A DNA stretch of 20,489 nucleotides from a virus: IMG/VR virus record IMGVR_UViG_3300030085_000749, positions 1 through 20,489 of that record. One strand, 5' to 3'. Below are positions 1-7,127 of the stretch, piece by piece. The notes below the pieces were generated by a model. It made no database searches, was not told the origin of the DNA, and was given only the letters and a program-made list of their open reading frames with translations. Within the stretch, counting starts at the first letter, position 1. Every line of letters begins with the position of its first letter. Position numbers and translations under genes: made by a program.

Positions 1-2
1 TG

Positions 3-71
3 ACATCTGTTGATCAAGAAAAGTTTGGAGTTTACACCTTTAAGAAGGTGAAGATCGAACGAAAAAAATAA
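3..71 (+). CDS. C-terminal end of an upstream phage gene (partial)
   Basis: Frame 3 is open from the left edge and ends at TAA 69-71, giving the last 22 residues of a protein whose start lies outside the window. The end is Lys-rich (FKKVKIERKK). The other two forward frames hit stops within the first dozen bases or by about base 51, so this frame is the natural reading. The next gene begins 17 bases later on the same strand, so it is probably the previous member of the replication operon. The fragment is too short to assign a function. Confidence 0.55.
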   Translation, partial: TSVDQEKFGVYTFKKVKIERKK

Positions 72-88
72 CAAAGGACAAATAAAAA

Positions 89-883
89 ATGACAAATAAT
101 AAAGCAAACGGTGCTGTCACCGCAAAGGCAGAAACTTTACCCGCTTCTAAAATAGAAGAAATGGTAAAGTTAGCAGGAGTAGGTTTAGAGTCTGTGACTA
201 CAGATGATTTACCTACACCAAGACTTAAACTTCTACAGTCAAACTCCGATGAAGTAACAGAGGGTCATGACAAATATGTAGATGGCGCAAGAGCAGGTCG
301 TATCTTTAATAGCGCAGGCAATAATGTGTATGGCGCAGATGGTATTAAAGTAGTTGTGTGTGGCTATGAAAAACAATGGCCAGAGTGGCAGGAAAGAGGA
401 ACAGGATCAAGTGCTCCTGTGAATGTATTTACTCCACAGAACAAACCGACCGACGCAGTACGTGGTGATGATGGAAAGTTCAGACTACCAAACGGAAACT
501 ACATAGAGGAAACAGCAAACTTCTATGTCTTGGTTCTTGGTGGTGCAACTCCAGAGCCAGCAATCTTATCTATGTCAAAGACAGGATTGAAGCATGCAAG
601 AAATTGGGCATATAGTTTGAAGAATGAGTTTATTCAAAACCCTAAAACTAAAAAACTATTCTTAGCCCCATCATGGTATCGTATCTATACTCTTAAAAGT
701 AGACTTGAGAAAAACGATAAGGGTAATTGGTATGGTTGGGAAATCACTAAAGATGAGTTCCTCAATGATGAGAATATTTTTGATGCTGCTTCTGCTTTTA
801 ATGACTCTGTCAGAAAAGGTAAGGTAGTTGCAAAATATGATGAGGAAGGAAGTTCTAACGAATCTGAGGACGCTCCTTTCTAA
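89..883 (+). CDS. Putative phage single-stranded-DNA-binding protein (SSB-like acidic tail)
   Basis: 264 aa, starting at ATG 89 with AAAGGA at 73-78. I do not see a classical OB-fold signature. The layout is suggestive: a Lys/Glu-rich N-terminus, a core beginning near residue 42 with LPTPRLKLLQ, several beta-rich stretches with aromatics (GYEKQWPEW, APSWYRIYTL, GNWYGWEI), and an acidic tail after about residue 250 ending EDAPF. A disordered acidic tail ending in Phe is the hallmark of SSB-type proteins, including E. coli SSB (DDIPF) and T7 gp2.5. It lies directly before the primase, with the TAA abutting the next ATG, followed by helicase and polymerase, which is where phages place an SSB. 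I recall similar proteins in phage replication modules, usually annotated as hypothetical. The SSB role is inferred from tail and context; a recombination mediator is an alternative. Confidence 0.5.
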   Translation: MTNNKANGAVTAKAETLPASKIEEMVKLAGVGLESVTTDDLPTPRLKLLQSNSDEVTEGHDKYVDGARAGRIFNSAGNNVYGADGIKVVVCGYEKQWPEWQERGTGSSAPVNVFTPQNKPTDAVRGDDGKFRLPNGNYIEETANFYVLVLGGATPEPAILSMSKTGLKHARNWAYSLKNEFIQNPKTKKLFLAPSWYRIYTLKSRLEKNDKGNWYGWEITKDEFLNDENIFDAASAFNDSVRKGKVVAKYDEEGSSNESEDAPF

Positions 884-2446
884 ATGGAACCAAGGGTCTC
901 TAAATTTAAAGAGATCTTTCTAGGGTTGGAGCGTGCATATGGTACGTTCCAACCTAAAGAGAGTCTCCGAGAAGATAATAAATCTGAAGGCGAAACCTGG
1001 ATACGCAAAAATCCTGTCGAGGATTCTTTGTGGGAAAGTCATCTAAAAGGTTTATGGCCTAGCATTGGCATCTTTCCAATCAACGACGAAGACAAATGTC
1101 GTTGGGGTTGTATTGATGTTGACGAATATCCTATTGATCATGTGAGCATAGCTCAAAAGATTGCTGGGAAAAATTTACCTTTCATTGTTACTAAATCTAA
1201 AAGTGGTGGTGCTCATATATTTTTATTTTTTAAAGAGTATGTCAACGCAGGTATTGTTCATCACAAGATAAGAGACCTTGCGTCGTCCATGGGCCTTGGG
1301 CACTGTGAAGTTTTTCCTAAACAAGAGAAACTATTACGAGAAGGAAATGAAAGTGATTGGGAAGTCGGCAGCTTTCTTAACATGCCTTATCACAACGGAC
1401 TAGATCAAACAGATAGATATGCCTTTGATGACAAAGGTAATGTTTTAAATCTTGATGGCTTCTTAGCAGAGGTCGAAAAGAAATCTCTTACAACAGAAGA
1501 GTTAAAAAAGTTATCACTTAAAAAAGAAAAATCAGAGTTTCACGATGCACCCTATTGTATCGAAGCATACCTTACAGAAAATGGTAAGGTGCAAAAAGGT
1601 AGTAGAGACAACTTCTTATTTCAATATGCAGTGTTCGCAAAAAAGAAATATGGAGAGTCTTACGAAGATGAAGTGCACAAGTTTCATCACAAATATTTTG
1701 AGGAAGCACTTCGACCAAAAGAAATTGAAAAGATTATCAAGCAGGCAGATAAAAAAGATTGGGGATACAAATGTAAAGACCAACCCATGTGTCAGTTCTG
1801 TAATAAATCTTTATGTCGTATTAGAAAGTTTGGTATTGGTGAAGACAGTGTCATTACAGATGTAGGCAACGTCACACAATACGGAAACAACGACGATGCT
1901 ATTTATCATATTACAATTAATCAAGAGAGCACGATTGTTTGCACAGTCGAAGAACTTTACGATCAACATAAGTTTAGAAAAAAATGTTTAGTAAAAACTA
2001 AATCAATGCCTCCGATGATGTCTCGAAATGACTACGATGCTTTTGTCACTTCGTTAGTTTCGAAAGCTATTGAAGTTAAAACAGATGAAGAGATGACACC
2101 TGAGGGACAGTTCAAGATTGTTTTAGCAAAGTATATTTCTAATCAAGCTAATGCCGTAGACATTGATGACATTCTCAATGGGCAGTGTTTCGTGGACGAT
2201 GAAGAAAACAAAGTGTACTTTCGTATTGATCAACTACAAGAGTACATGCGAAACAGAAAGCATGCAGCTCTGAGCACTAACCAAGTCGCTGTGTTTATCA
2301 GATCACTTGGTGGAGATTCAACAAAAAGAAAACTAAATAATAAACCAGGGCAGTTGGTTTGGTTTGTAGCTAACGATAAGTTTAATTCAGTAGAAAGAAT
2401 AGAGGCAGATGAGCCTGCGGAGAAAGAAGAGGACATCCCATTCTAG
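884..2446 (+). CDS. Archaeo-eukaryotic-type DNA primase (TOTE-like AEP domain with Cys cluster)
   Basis: 520 aa; probably makes primers for the phage polymerase. The N-terminal half has the AEP catalytic signature: CIDVDEY with metal-binding Asp78 and Asp80, then KSKSGGAHIFLFF with the nucleotide-binding Ser-x-His type motif ending at His111, then EVFPKQ at 142-147 and a GSFLNMPY segment near 162-169. EVFPKQ together with GGAHIFLFF resembles the primase domain of TOTE conflict systems. A primase C-terminal-like helical region (about 225-295) leads into four cysteines, Cys297, 303, 306 and 311, that could bind zinc or an Fe-S cluster. The last 200 residues are unassigned, perhaps winged-helix. 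The protein ends in an acidic run closing EEDIPF, almost identical to the SSB tip. The start abuts the stop of the preceding gene and the end overlaps the helicase start, suggesting translational coupling. Primase assignment is firm; subfamily less so. Confidence 0.85.
   Translation: MEPRVSKFKEIFLGLERAYGTFQPKESLREDNKSEGETWIRKNPVEDSLWESHLKGLWPSIGIFPINDEDKCRWGCIDVDEYPIDHVSIAQKIAGKNLPFIVTKSKSGGAHIFLFFKEYVNAGIVHHKIRDLASSMGLGHCEVFPKQEKLLREGNESDWEVGSFLNMPYHNGLDQTDRYAFDDKGNVLNLDGFLAEVEKKSLTTEELKKLSLKKEKSEFHDAPYCIEAYLTENGKVQKGSRDNFLFQYAVFAKKKYGESYEDEVHKFHHKYFEEALRPKEIEKIIKQADKKDWGYKCKDQPMCQFCNKSLCRIRKFGIGEDSVITDVGNVTQYGNNDDAIYHITINQESTIVCTVEELYDQHKFRKKCLVKTKSMPPMMSRNDYDAFVTSLVSKAIEVKTDEEMTPEGQFKIVLAKYISNQANAVDIDDILNGQCFVDDEENKVYFRIDQLQEYMRNRKHAALSTNQVAVFIRSLGGDSTKRKLNNKPGQLVWFVANDKFNSVERIEADEPAEKEEDIPF
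2428..2433 (+). promoter_or_regulatory. Shine-Dalgarno supporting an ATT start for the helicase
   Basis: AGAGGA lies six bases before the ATT at 2440, inside the last codons of the primase gene. It is the only good ribosome binding site near the point where the helicase reading frame becomes usable: the in-frame stop TGA is at 2410-2412 and Walker A begins at 2467. Confidence 0.5.
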
Positions 2447-3954
2447 ATCACGTTCATAAAATTATTGGTCCCCCGGGAACAGGTAAGACAACCACATTAC
2501 TGAGGTTTGTCGAGGATAATTTAAAACAAGAATTAGAACCTGATCGCATAGGATATTTTTCTTTCACCAGGAAAGCTGCCAATGAAGCTATCTTTCGAGC
2601 CGTTAATAAATTCAAGATAGAGAGAAAAGAATTCAAATGGTTTCGAACTTTACATTCTTTAGCCTATCAATTTTTAGGTTGCACTCACACAGATATTATA
2701 CAAGATCAAGACTTTGAAGAGTTTAAAAAAGAATTCGGTGTGGACATTTCTAATTCAATAAACGGAACTACGATGGTATCGGGCAGAGATCCAGACGGTA
2801 TTCATTTGATTGATTTATATCGAGTAAAAAATACTACGCTATATGAAGAGTTTAGAAAAGCGGGACACATTCAAGGAGGCTTTGAAAGACTACAAAAGAT
2901 AGACAAAAACTATCGTATGTTTAAAAAAGAAAAGGGCATCAAAGATTACACAGATTTAATTACAGAATTTAATAAAACAAAATCATCTCCAAAATTAGAT
3001 GTGGTTATTGTAGATGAGGTGCAAGACTTAAAAGCTTCTGAGTGGGACATGGTAAATACTATGATGAAGAAAGCCAAGACAGTTTACTTAGCCGGGGATG
3101 ATGATCAAGCCATCTATGGTTGGAGTGGGGCAGAAGTATCAAAGTTGATTAATTTAAATTGTCACTTAAAAGTTTTGAATCAATCATATAGAATACCAAG
3201 AAATGTTTTTTTAAGATCGAATAGATTGATAGGTAGAATTAAAAATAGAATTCCAAAAGAATGGAAATCGAGAGAAGCTCTCGGGACTGTCTCTAATATT
3301 AATTTTGAAAGATTGAATTTAAGAGAAAACGAATGGTTGATCTTATGTAGAACTAATTATTATCTAAATGAAATAGCTTCTGATCTAAGAGCTAAAGGAT
3401 ATTTGTTTGAAAAGAATAATAAATTATCCATCAAAGATGATGTCTTGGTAGCTTATAACTGTTGGAGACATCTACAAAATCTACAAGAAGTTTCTTTATC
3501 TGATGTTAAGACTATGTATCAATACATCAGATCTGGAGAGAATGGAATTGCTCGTGGTAAAAAGAAAATGCCAGGTGCCGACGAAGAAAAAAAATATACT
3601 TACGATGTATTGTTTGAAGAATGGGGTTTAAAAGTAAATATAAAAACTCCTTGGGATGTCGCACTTAGTGGTATTGGAGAGAATGAGGTTAGCTACATGA
3701 GGCAAATCTTAAAGAGAGGCTATGATTTAGATAAGAAAGCAAGTGTTAAACTATCTACAATTCATGGTGCAAAAGGCGGGGAGAGTCAGAATGTTGTTTT
3801 ATTTTCTGACATATCCAAAAGAATCGTTGATGAAATGGCTGTAAATAGGGACGATGAAAGAAGAGTTTTTTATGTTGGTATGACAAGAGCTAAGGAAAAT
3901 CTTTTTATTATCCCTTCCACTTCACAATATGAATTTGAGGAGATACTAAGATGA
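2440..3954 (+). CDS. UvrD/Rep-like superfamily 1 DNA helicase, probable ATT start
   Basis: 504 aa if started at ATT 2440; an ATP-driven DNA-unwinding enzyme for phage replication or repair. All core SF1 motifs are visible: Walker A GPPGTGKTTT (Lys16), Ia YFSFTRKAANEA, TLHSLAY, motif II VDEVQDL (Asp192/Glu193), III LAGDDDQAIYGWSGA, IV QSYRIP, V LSTIHGAKGGE and VI RRVFYVGMTRAKENL. At about 500 residues it is shorter than host UvrD or Rep (about 670-720) and lacks large 1B/2B insertions. No ATG, GTG or TTG exists in frame between the stop at 2410 and Walker A. The first conventional start, GTG 2740, would delete motifs I and Ia. ATT 2440 has a good Shine-Dalgarno and gives a normal ten-residue lead-in. 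It overlaps the primase by 7 bases and the polymerase start by 4 (ATGA). Alternatives are a -1 frameshift fusion with the primase or an assembly error. Confidence 0.9.
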   Translation: MLDHVHKIIGPPGTGKTTTLLRFVEDNLKQELEPDRIGYFSFTRKAANEAIFRAVNKFKIERKEFKWFRTLHSLAYQFLGCTHTDIIQDQDFEEFKKEFGVDISNSINGTTMVSGRDPDGIHLIDLYRVKNTTLYEEFRKAGHIQGGFERLQKIDKNYRMFKKEKGIKDYTDLITEFNKTKSSPKLDVVIVDEVQDLKASEWDMVNTMMKKAKTVYLAGDDDQAIYGWSGAEVSKLINLNCHLKVLNQSYRIPRNVFLRSNRLIGRIKNRIPKEWKSREALGTVSNINFERLNLRENEWLILCRTNYYLNEIASDLRAKGYLFEKNNKLSIKDDVLVAYNCWRHLQNLQEVSLSDVKTMYQYIRSGENGIARGKKKMPGADEEKKYTYDVLFEEWGLKVNIKTPWDVALSGIGENEVSYMRQILKRGYDLDKKASVKLSTIHGAKGGESQNVVLFSDISKRIVDEMAVNRDDERRVFYVGMTRAKENLFIIPSTSQYEFEEILR

Positions 3955-5831
3955 TATTTGAACAGCAGATGGATCTGCTAAAAAAAGAAAACAAACCAGA
4001 GTGGACGAGACCTAACTTTCCTGACGTCACTCAGATAAAACAAGTAGCAATAGATTTAGAAACATATGATCCTGAGATTAAAACTCTTGGTGGTGGGTGG
4101 GCAACGAACAAAGGTTTTGTTGTAGGTGTGGCTATATCCTTCGAAGGTTTTGATGGATACTTCCCGGTACGTCATGAGCGAGGGGGAAACTTCCCTGAGG
4201 AAGATGTAAAGAAATGGTTAAGAAAATTATTTAAACAAGATCCTATAGTTATATGCCACAATGCTGTTTACGATTTAGGTTGGCTTCGACGTTGGGGTGT
4301 AGAGTGTGATGTCACTAAAGTTTACGATACTTTAATAGCTGCTCCTTTGGTTGATGAAAACAGATTCAGTTATAGCTTAAATAATTTAGCTAAGGATTAT
4401 TTAGGAGAGAGAAAGCAGGGAAATGTTTTAGAAGACTTCGGTAAAGAGCATGGATTCAAAGCAATAGAAAATATGCATTGGGTTCCTGTGGAATATGCGG
4501 GAGTTTATGCGGAGCAAGATACTAGACTTACTTACAAGCTGTGGGAGTTTTTAAGATTAGAAATACAAAAACAAGGACTAACTGATGTGTTTAATTTAGA
4601 AACAGATTTGCTTCGTCTTTTATTGGAGATGAGATGGAAAGGTGTCCGGGTTGATTTAGAAAGAGCAGAGAAAACAAAAAAGTTTTTTAAATCAGAAGAA
4701 GAAAAAATTTACAACAACATTAAAAAGGAAACAGGTATCAAGATTGATGCCTCTGATATTTACACGGCAGCTTCGCTACAAAAAATATTCGATAAGCTTG
4801 GAGAGAAATACGAATACACAGAAAAAAATAAACAGGCAAAGATTAGTAATGAGGCGATGAAAGAAAGTGAGAATCCTTTGATTCAATCTCTTTCAGTAGC
4901 GAGAGAATATAATAAAGCTCACACTACCTTTATTGATTCTATCTTGAAGCATCAAGTTGATGGCAGGATTCACGCTGAGATTAATCAGCTTAAAGGAGAG
5001 TTCGGGGGCACGGTCAGTGGGCGGTTGTCCATGAACAATCCTAACCTACAACAGGTCCCTTCTCGCAACGAAATCATAGGTCCAAAGATACGATCTTTGT
5101 TTTTACCAGAAGACAAAGAAAAGTGGGTTTCTCTCGATTATTCTCAACAAGAGCCTAGATTGCTCGTACATTACGCCAAAAAACACGATTTAGAGGGCGC
5201 TGAGACCCTAATTAAGTTCTTCCATGAAGGAAAGGACTTCCATCAAGTAACCGCTGATATGGCGCAAATATCAAGGAAAGAAGCCAAGACCATAGGATTA
5301 GGTCTAATGTATGGTATGGGTATATCTAAATTAGCTGCCTCTCTTGATATTAGCCCAGATCAAGCCAAAGCTTTGAAGAAAAAATACAATGACAATGTTC
5401 ATTTTTTAAATAACATAATTGTTCGTGCTACTAGATACACAGAACAGAATGGATATATCAACACACTGCTCGGACGCAAATGTCGTTTTGATTTGTGGGA
5501 GAATAAAGACTTCCATGACAAAAGAATGATGTCTCATGAGAACGCTAAGAAGACTTGGGCGTGGAATGAAATGAAAAGAGCAGGGACCTATCGTGCATTG
5601 AATAGGTTAATACAAGGTTCAGCAGCAGATCAAACCAAAAAAGCTATGGTTGATTTGTGGAATACTTATAGGGTTGTACCCATGATTCAAATACATGACG
5701 AACTTAATATCTCAATAGCCAATGAGACCCAGGTGACAGAGATAAAAGAGATAATGGAGTCTGCTGTTGAACTTCATGTGCCCGTTAAATGCGAGGCTAA
5801 AATAGGAACTAATTGGGGAGAGATAAAATGA
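3951..5831 (+). CDS. Family A DNA polymerase with 3'-5' proofreading domain
   Basis: 626 aa; replicative phage polymerase of the Pol I/T7 family. The N-terminal exonuclease has all three motifs: Exo I IDLETYD (Asp35, Glu37), Exo II CHNAVYDLGW and Exo III YAEQDTRLTY. The polymerase half shows motif A LDYSQQEPRL (Asp396), motif B RKEAKTIGLGLMYG and motif C IQIHDELN (His582, Asp583, Glu584). There is no 5'-3' exonuclease domain, as is usual for phage enzymes. The motif B residue matching E. coli Pol I Phe762 is Leu450; published surveys of marine viral PolA link Leu here to slower, higher-fidelity or temperate-type phages. ATG 3951 has GAGGAG eight bases upstream and overlaps the helicase stop as ATGA; the end overlaps the next gene the same way, so the genes are probably translationally coupled. 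Function is certain; the lifestyle reading is inference. Confidence 0.97.
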   Translation: MIFEQQMDLLKKENKPEWTRPNFPDVTQIKQVAIDLETYDPEIKTLGGGWATNKGFVVGVAISFEGFDGYFPVRHERGGNFPEEDVKKWLRKLFKQDPIVICHNAVYDLGWLRRWGVECDVTKVYDTLIAAPLVDENRFSYSLNNLAKDYLGERKQGNVLEDFGKEHGFKAIENMHWVPVEYAGVYAEQDTRLTYKLWEFLRLEIQKQGLTDVFNLETDLLRLLLEMRWKGVRVDLERAEKTKKFFKSEEEKIYNNIKKETGIKIDASDIYTAASLQKIFDKLGEKYEYTEKNKQAKISNEAMKESENPLIQSLSVAREYNKAHTTFIDSILKHQVDGRIHAEINQLKGEFGGTVSGRLSMNNPNLQQVPSRNEIIGPKIRSLFLPEDKEKWVSLDYSQQEPRLLVHYAKKHDLEGAETLIKFFHEGKDFHQVTADMAQISRKEAKTIGLGLMYGMGISKLAASLDISPDQAKALKKKYNDNVHFLNNIIVRATRYTEQNGYINTLLGRKCRFDLWENKDFHDKRMMSHENAKKTWAWNEMKRAGTYRALNRLIQGSAADQTKKAMVDLWNTYRVVPMIQIHDELNISIANETQVTEIKEIMESAVELHVPVKCEAKIGTNWGEIK

Positions 5832-6058
5832 GAATATCTTATGACAACGGTAAATTAAATTTATCCTTAACTAATGAGGAAGTAGATCATATTGCTGATA
5901 ACAAAGGTAGAAGCATACCGATGGATATTAGTTGGTTAAAAGTTTTACATGAGGACATATCTAAATGTGTCATGGCTCATTGGTCAAGAGTTGAGGTATG
6001 GGATGCATTGGAGTCACATCAGAGGACTGTAAAAAGCATGACTAAAAATAAAAAATAA
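5828..6058 (+). CDS. Small unknown protein coupled to the DNA polymerase
   Basis: 76 aa, unrecognised. ATG 5828 is chosen because it overlaps the polymerase stop as ATGA and has GGGGAG seven bases upstream; an in-frame TTG at 5813 lies inside the polymerase and has no better ribosome site. The protein begins MRISYDNGKLNLSLTNEE, has a short central region with Trp and His (ISWLKVLHEDISKCVMAHWSRVEVWDAL) that may be helical, and ends Lys-rich (MTKNKK). There are no membrane segments. Its position at the end of the replication operon suggests an accessory role in DNA metabolism or takeover, but no domain supports one. Confidence 0.75.
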   Translation: MRISYDNGKLNLSLTNEEVDHIADNKGRSIPMDISWLKVLHEDISKCVMAHWSRVEVWDALESHQRTVKSMTKNKK

Positions 6059-6093
6059 CATTATATTCTCCATGAAATAACAAGGAGATAATA

Positions 6094-6273
6094 ATGTTTA
6101 ACTTAACTAATAGAGCAATGAATCACTTCTTAAACTTTTTTAAGAGTGATGACGATAAAGAAGAAGAATTAAAAGACTTCTTAAAAGCAGAATATAAAAA
6201 AGATTGGAAAGCAGCTTACGCTTGGTATTTAGAAGAAGGCACTTTACCTAACTATGTCAGGAGGACGCTGTAA
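6094..6273 (+). CDS. Small charged protein (59 aa), last gene of the replication strand
   Basis: 59 aa, function unknown. ATG 6094 follows a strong AAGGAG at 6082-6087, 35 bases after the preceding gene. The sequence is amphipathic and charged: MFNLTNRAMNHFLNFFK, an acidic cluster (SDDDKEEE), then a helix rich in Lys, Tyr and Trp (KAEYKKDWKAAYAWYLEEG) and the end LPNYVRRTL. The regular spacing and strong ribosome site make it a convincing gene despite its size. Its last 17 bases overlap the end of a convergent gene on the opposite strand. Confidence 0.7.
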   Translation: MFNLTNRAMNHFLNFFKSDDDKEEELKDFLKAEYKKDWKAAYAWYLEEGTLPNYVRRTL

Positions 6274-6370
6274 CCACTGGAAGACTTCCTTGTCCTCCAC
6301 AAAAAGGACAAGGCTTGCCTTCTATTTCTCCAGAGGCATTACATTCGATACAAGGTCTAGGTGTTTGCAA
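6257..6370 (-). CDS. 37-aa zinc-ribbon microprotein overlapping the lysozyme gene
   Basis: Reading leftward from TTG 6370 to TGA at 6257-6259 gives MQTPRPCIECNASGEIEGKP followed by CPFCGGQG and a short tail. Two CxxC pairs 11 residues apart, each followed by a Gly-containing turn, form a four-cysteine zinc-binding knuckle resembling the CxxCxGxG repeats of DnaJ. The start lies inside the last codons of the lysozyme gene and the end overlaps the convergent 59-aa gene by 17 bases. Weak points are the TTG start, the lack of a clear Shine-Dalgarno and the short length, so translation would rely on coupling to the lysozyme. The cysteine pattern is unlikely by chance. It might bind nucleic acid or a host protein; no function can be assigned. 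Confidence 0.55.
   Translation of the reverse strand: MQTPRPCIECNASGEIEGKPCPFCGGQGSLPVVTASS
6288..6313. terminator. 8-bp inverted repeat at the convergent gene junction
   Basis: CCTTGTCC (6288-6295) pairs perfectly with GGACAAGG (6306-6313) around a 10-base loop, just past the end of the + strand operon and near the end of the - strand operon. It could act as a two-way terminator or pause. Neither side has a proper U tract. On the - strand it lies within the zinc-ribbon codons for Cys-Pro-Phe-Cys-Gly-Gly-Gln-Gly and may only reflect that coding. Confidence 0.25.
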
Positions 6371-6806
6371 CTATTTCAGCTAAAGATTCACAGCGCTTCG
6401 GTGTTTGTTTATGCCACCTCGAGTCCTTCATTTCATCCGCTGCGGTTTTCCACTGCTTGACTCTCATCGCTTTCCACATTTTTTTAAACTTTGATACCCC
6501 GGTAGTTCCGAGTTGAAATACCATTTCTAAAATAACTTCGCCTACGTGTTGTGGCAGTTCGTGACCGATGTTGTCTTGTATTAACATGTCTGCTCCTGCG
6601 GCAGCTCTGTTTAAATCCATTTCAAATATTTCCATGATTTCATCCATGGGTATTTCTTTTCCTTCAGCAAATCTTTCTCTTTCATGTGGTTGTACGAGAT
6701 GGCCTATGCCCACAGTGGCCTTTCCTAAACTATCTAAATACATAGATGTGCGCAGGCCTTCATGGTCCTGTACTCGTGCTTTCAGTGCGTCTGTAATTTT
6801 AATCAT
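6357..6806 (-). CDS. T4-type lysozyme (endolysin)
   Basis: 149 aa; a muramidase that cleaves host peptidoglycan at lysis. It carries the T4 lysozyme active-site pattern E-x8-D-x5-T as HEGLRTSMYLDSLGKATVGIGH: Glu16, Asp25 and Thr31, followed by the GIGH turn. The length is close to phage T4 lysozyme (164 aa). ATG 6806 is chosen over an upstream in-frame codon because AGGAGGTA (complement of 6811-6818) sits just before it. There is no signal peptide or signal-anchor helix, so export should need a holin, which is not visible here. It follows the 99-aa gene by 21 bases and is followed by the overlapping zinc-ribbon frame. Confidence 0.92.
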   Translation of the reverse strand: MIKITDALKARVQDHEGLRTSMYLDSLGKATVGIGHLVQPHERERFAEGKEIPMDEIMEIFEMDLNRAAAGADMLIQDNIGHELPQHVGEVILEMVFQLGTTGVSKFKKMWKAMRVKQWKTAADEMKDSRWHKQTPKRCESLAEIVANT

Positions 6807-6827
6807 TTGGTACCTCCTATGCCCCAA

Positions 6828-7127
6828 TTACTTTCGTGTTCGTCTTTGTTTTGTTTTCTTTTTCTGTGCTTCAATAAATTTTCTATATACCGCAGCGGGT
6901 TTTGTTTTACCAGCAACCCTTGCTCTTTGCTCCATCGCAATAGCCGCTTGAGTTTTATGAGCGTGCGTTCGACCGCTTCTACGAATCTTAGAAACGCTAC
7001 GGCGAGCTGATGATGCATCTTTAAAACCAAGTCCTTTAATTGTTCCTTTTGGATTCTCATCGGTATAGAGATCCGAATGTAGTTTAGATTTAGCGGGTTG
7101 TCCACTTTTTCTTGGTATGCGTTTCAT
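6828..7127 (-). CDS. Small basic phage protein of unknown function
   Basis: 99 aa, very basic, with many Arg and Lys and a C-terminal run KKKTKQRRTRK. The block HSDLYTDENPKGTIKGLGF followed by ARRSVSKIRRSGRTHAHK and QAAIAMEQRARVAGK is familiar from conserved marine phage and virus proteins filed under a DUF; I think the DUF5824/DUF5872 group, which I cannot verify here. The charge suggests nucleic-acid binding or packing in the virion. ATG 7127 directly follows the stop of the 451-aa gene. An alternative 100-aa frame overlaps the same DNA but has no such conserved block. Confidence 0.8.
   Translation of the reverse strand: MKRIPRKSGQPAKSKLHSDLYTDENPKGTIKGLGFKDASSARRSVSKIRRSGRTHAHKTQAAIAMEQRARVAGKTKPAAVYRKFIEAQKKKTKQRRTRK

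Noticed and set aside
1545-1865. 106-aa + strand frame inside the primase
   Set aside because: The overlapping primase frame has clear catalytic and Cys motifs across this region.
2413-2470. Programmed -1 frameshift joining primase and helicase
   Set aside because: The frames have the right relation, but I see no slippery heptamer or following structure, and the primase has a complete SSB-like end. Kept only as an alternative.
2740-3954. Helicase starting at GTG 2740
   Set aside because: It would lose Walker A and motif Ia, which are intact just upstream in the same frame.
5813-5830. TTG 5813 as the start of the 76-aa gene
   Set aside because: ATG 5828 has a well-placed GGGGAG and an ATGA overlap with the polymerase stop.
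6254-6460. 68-aa + strand frame across the convergent junction
   Set aside because: It lies opposite the lysozyme and zinc-ribbon frames, has no conserved motif, and begins inside the 59-aa gene.
6803-7105. 100-aa - strand frame ending at the lysozyme start
   Set aside because: It overlaps the 99-aa basic protein in another frame. The 99-aa frame carries a conserved-looking block and fits the gene spacing; this one does not.
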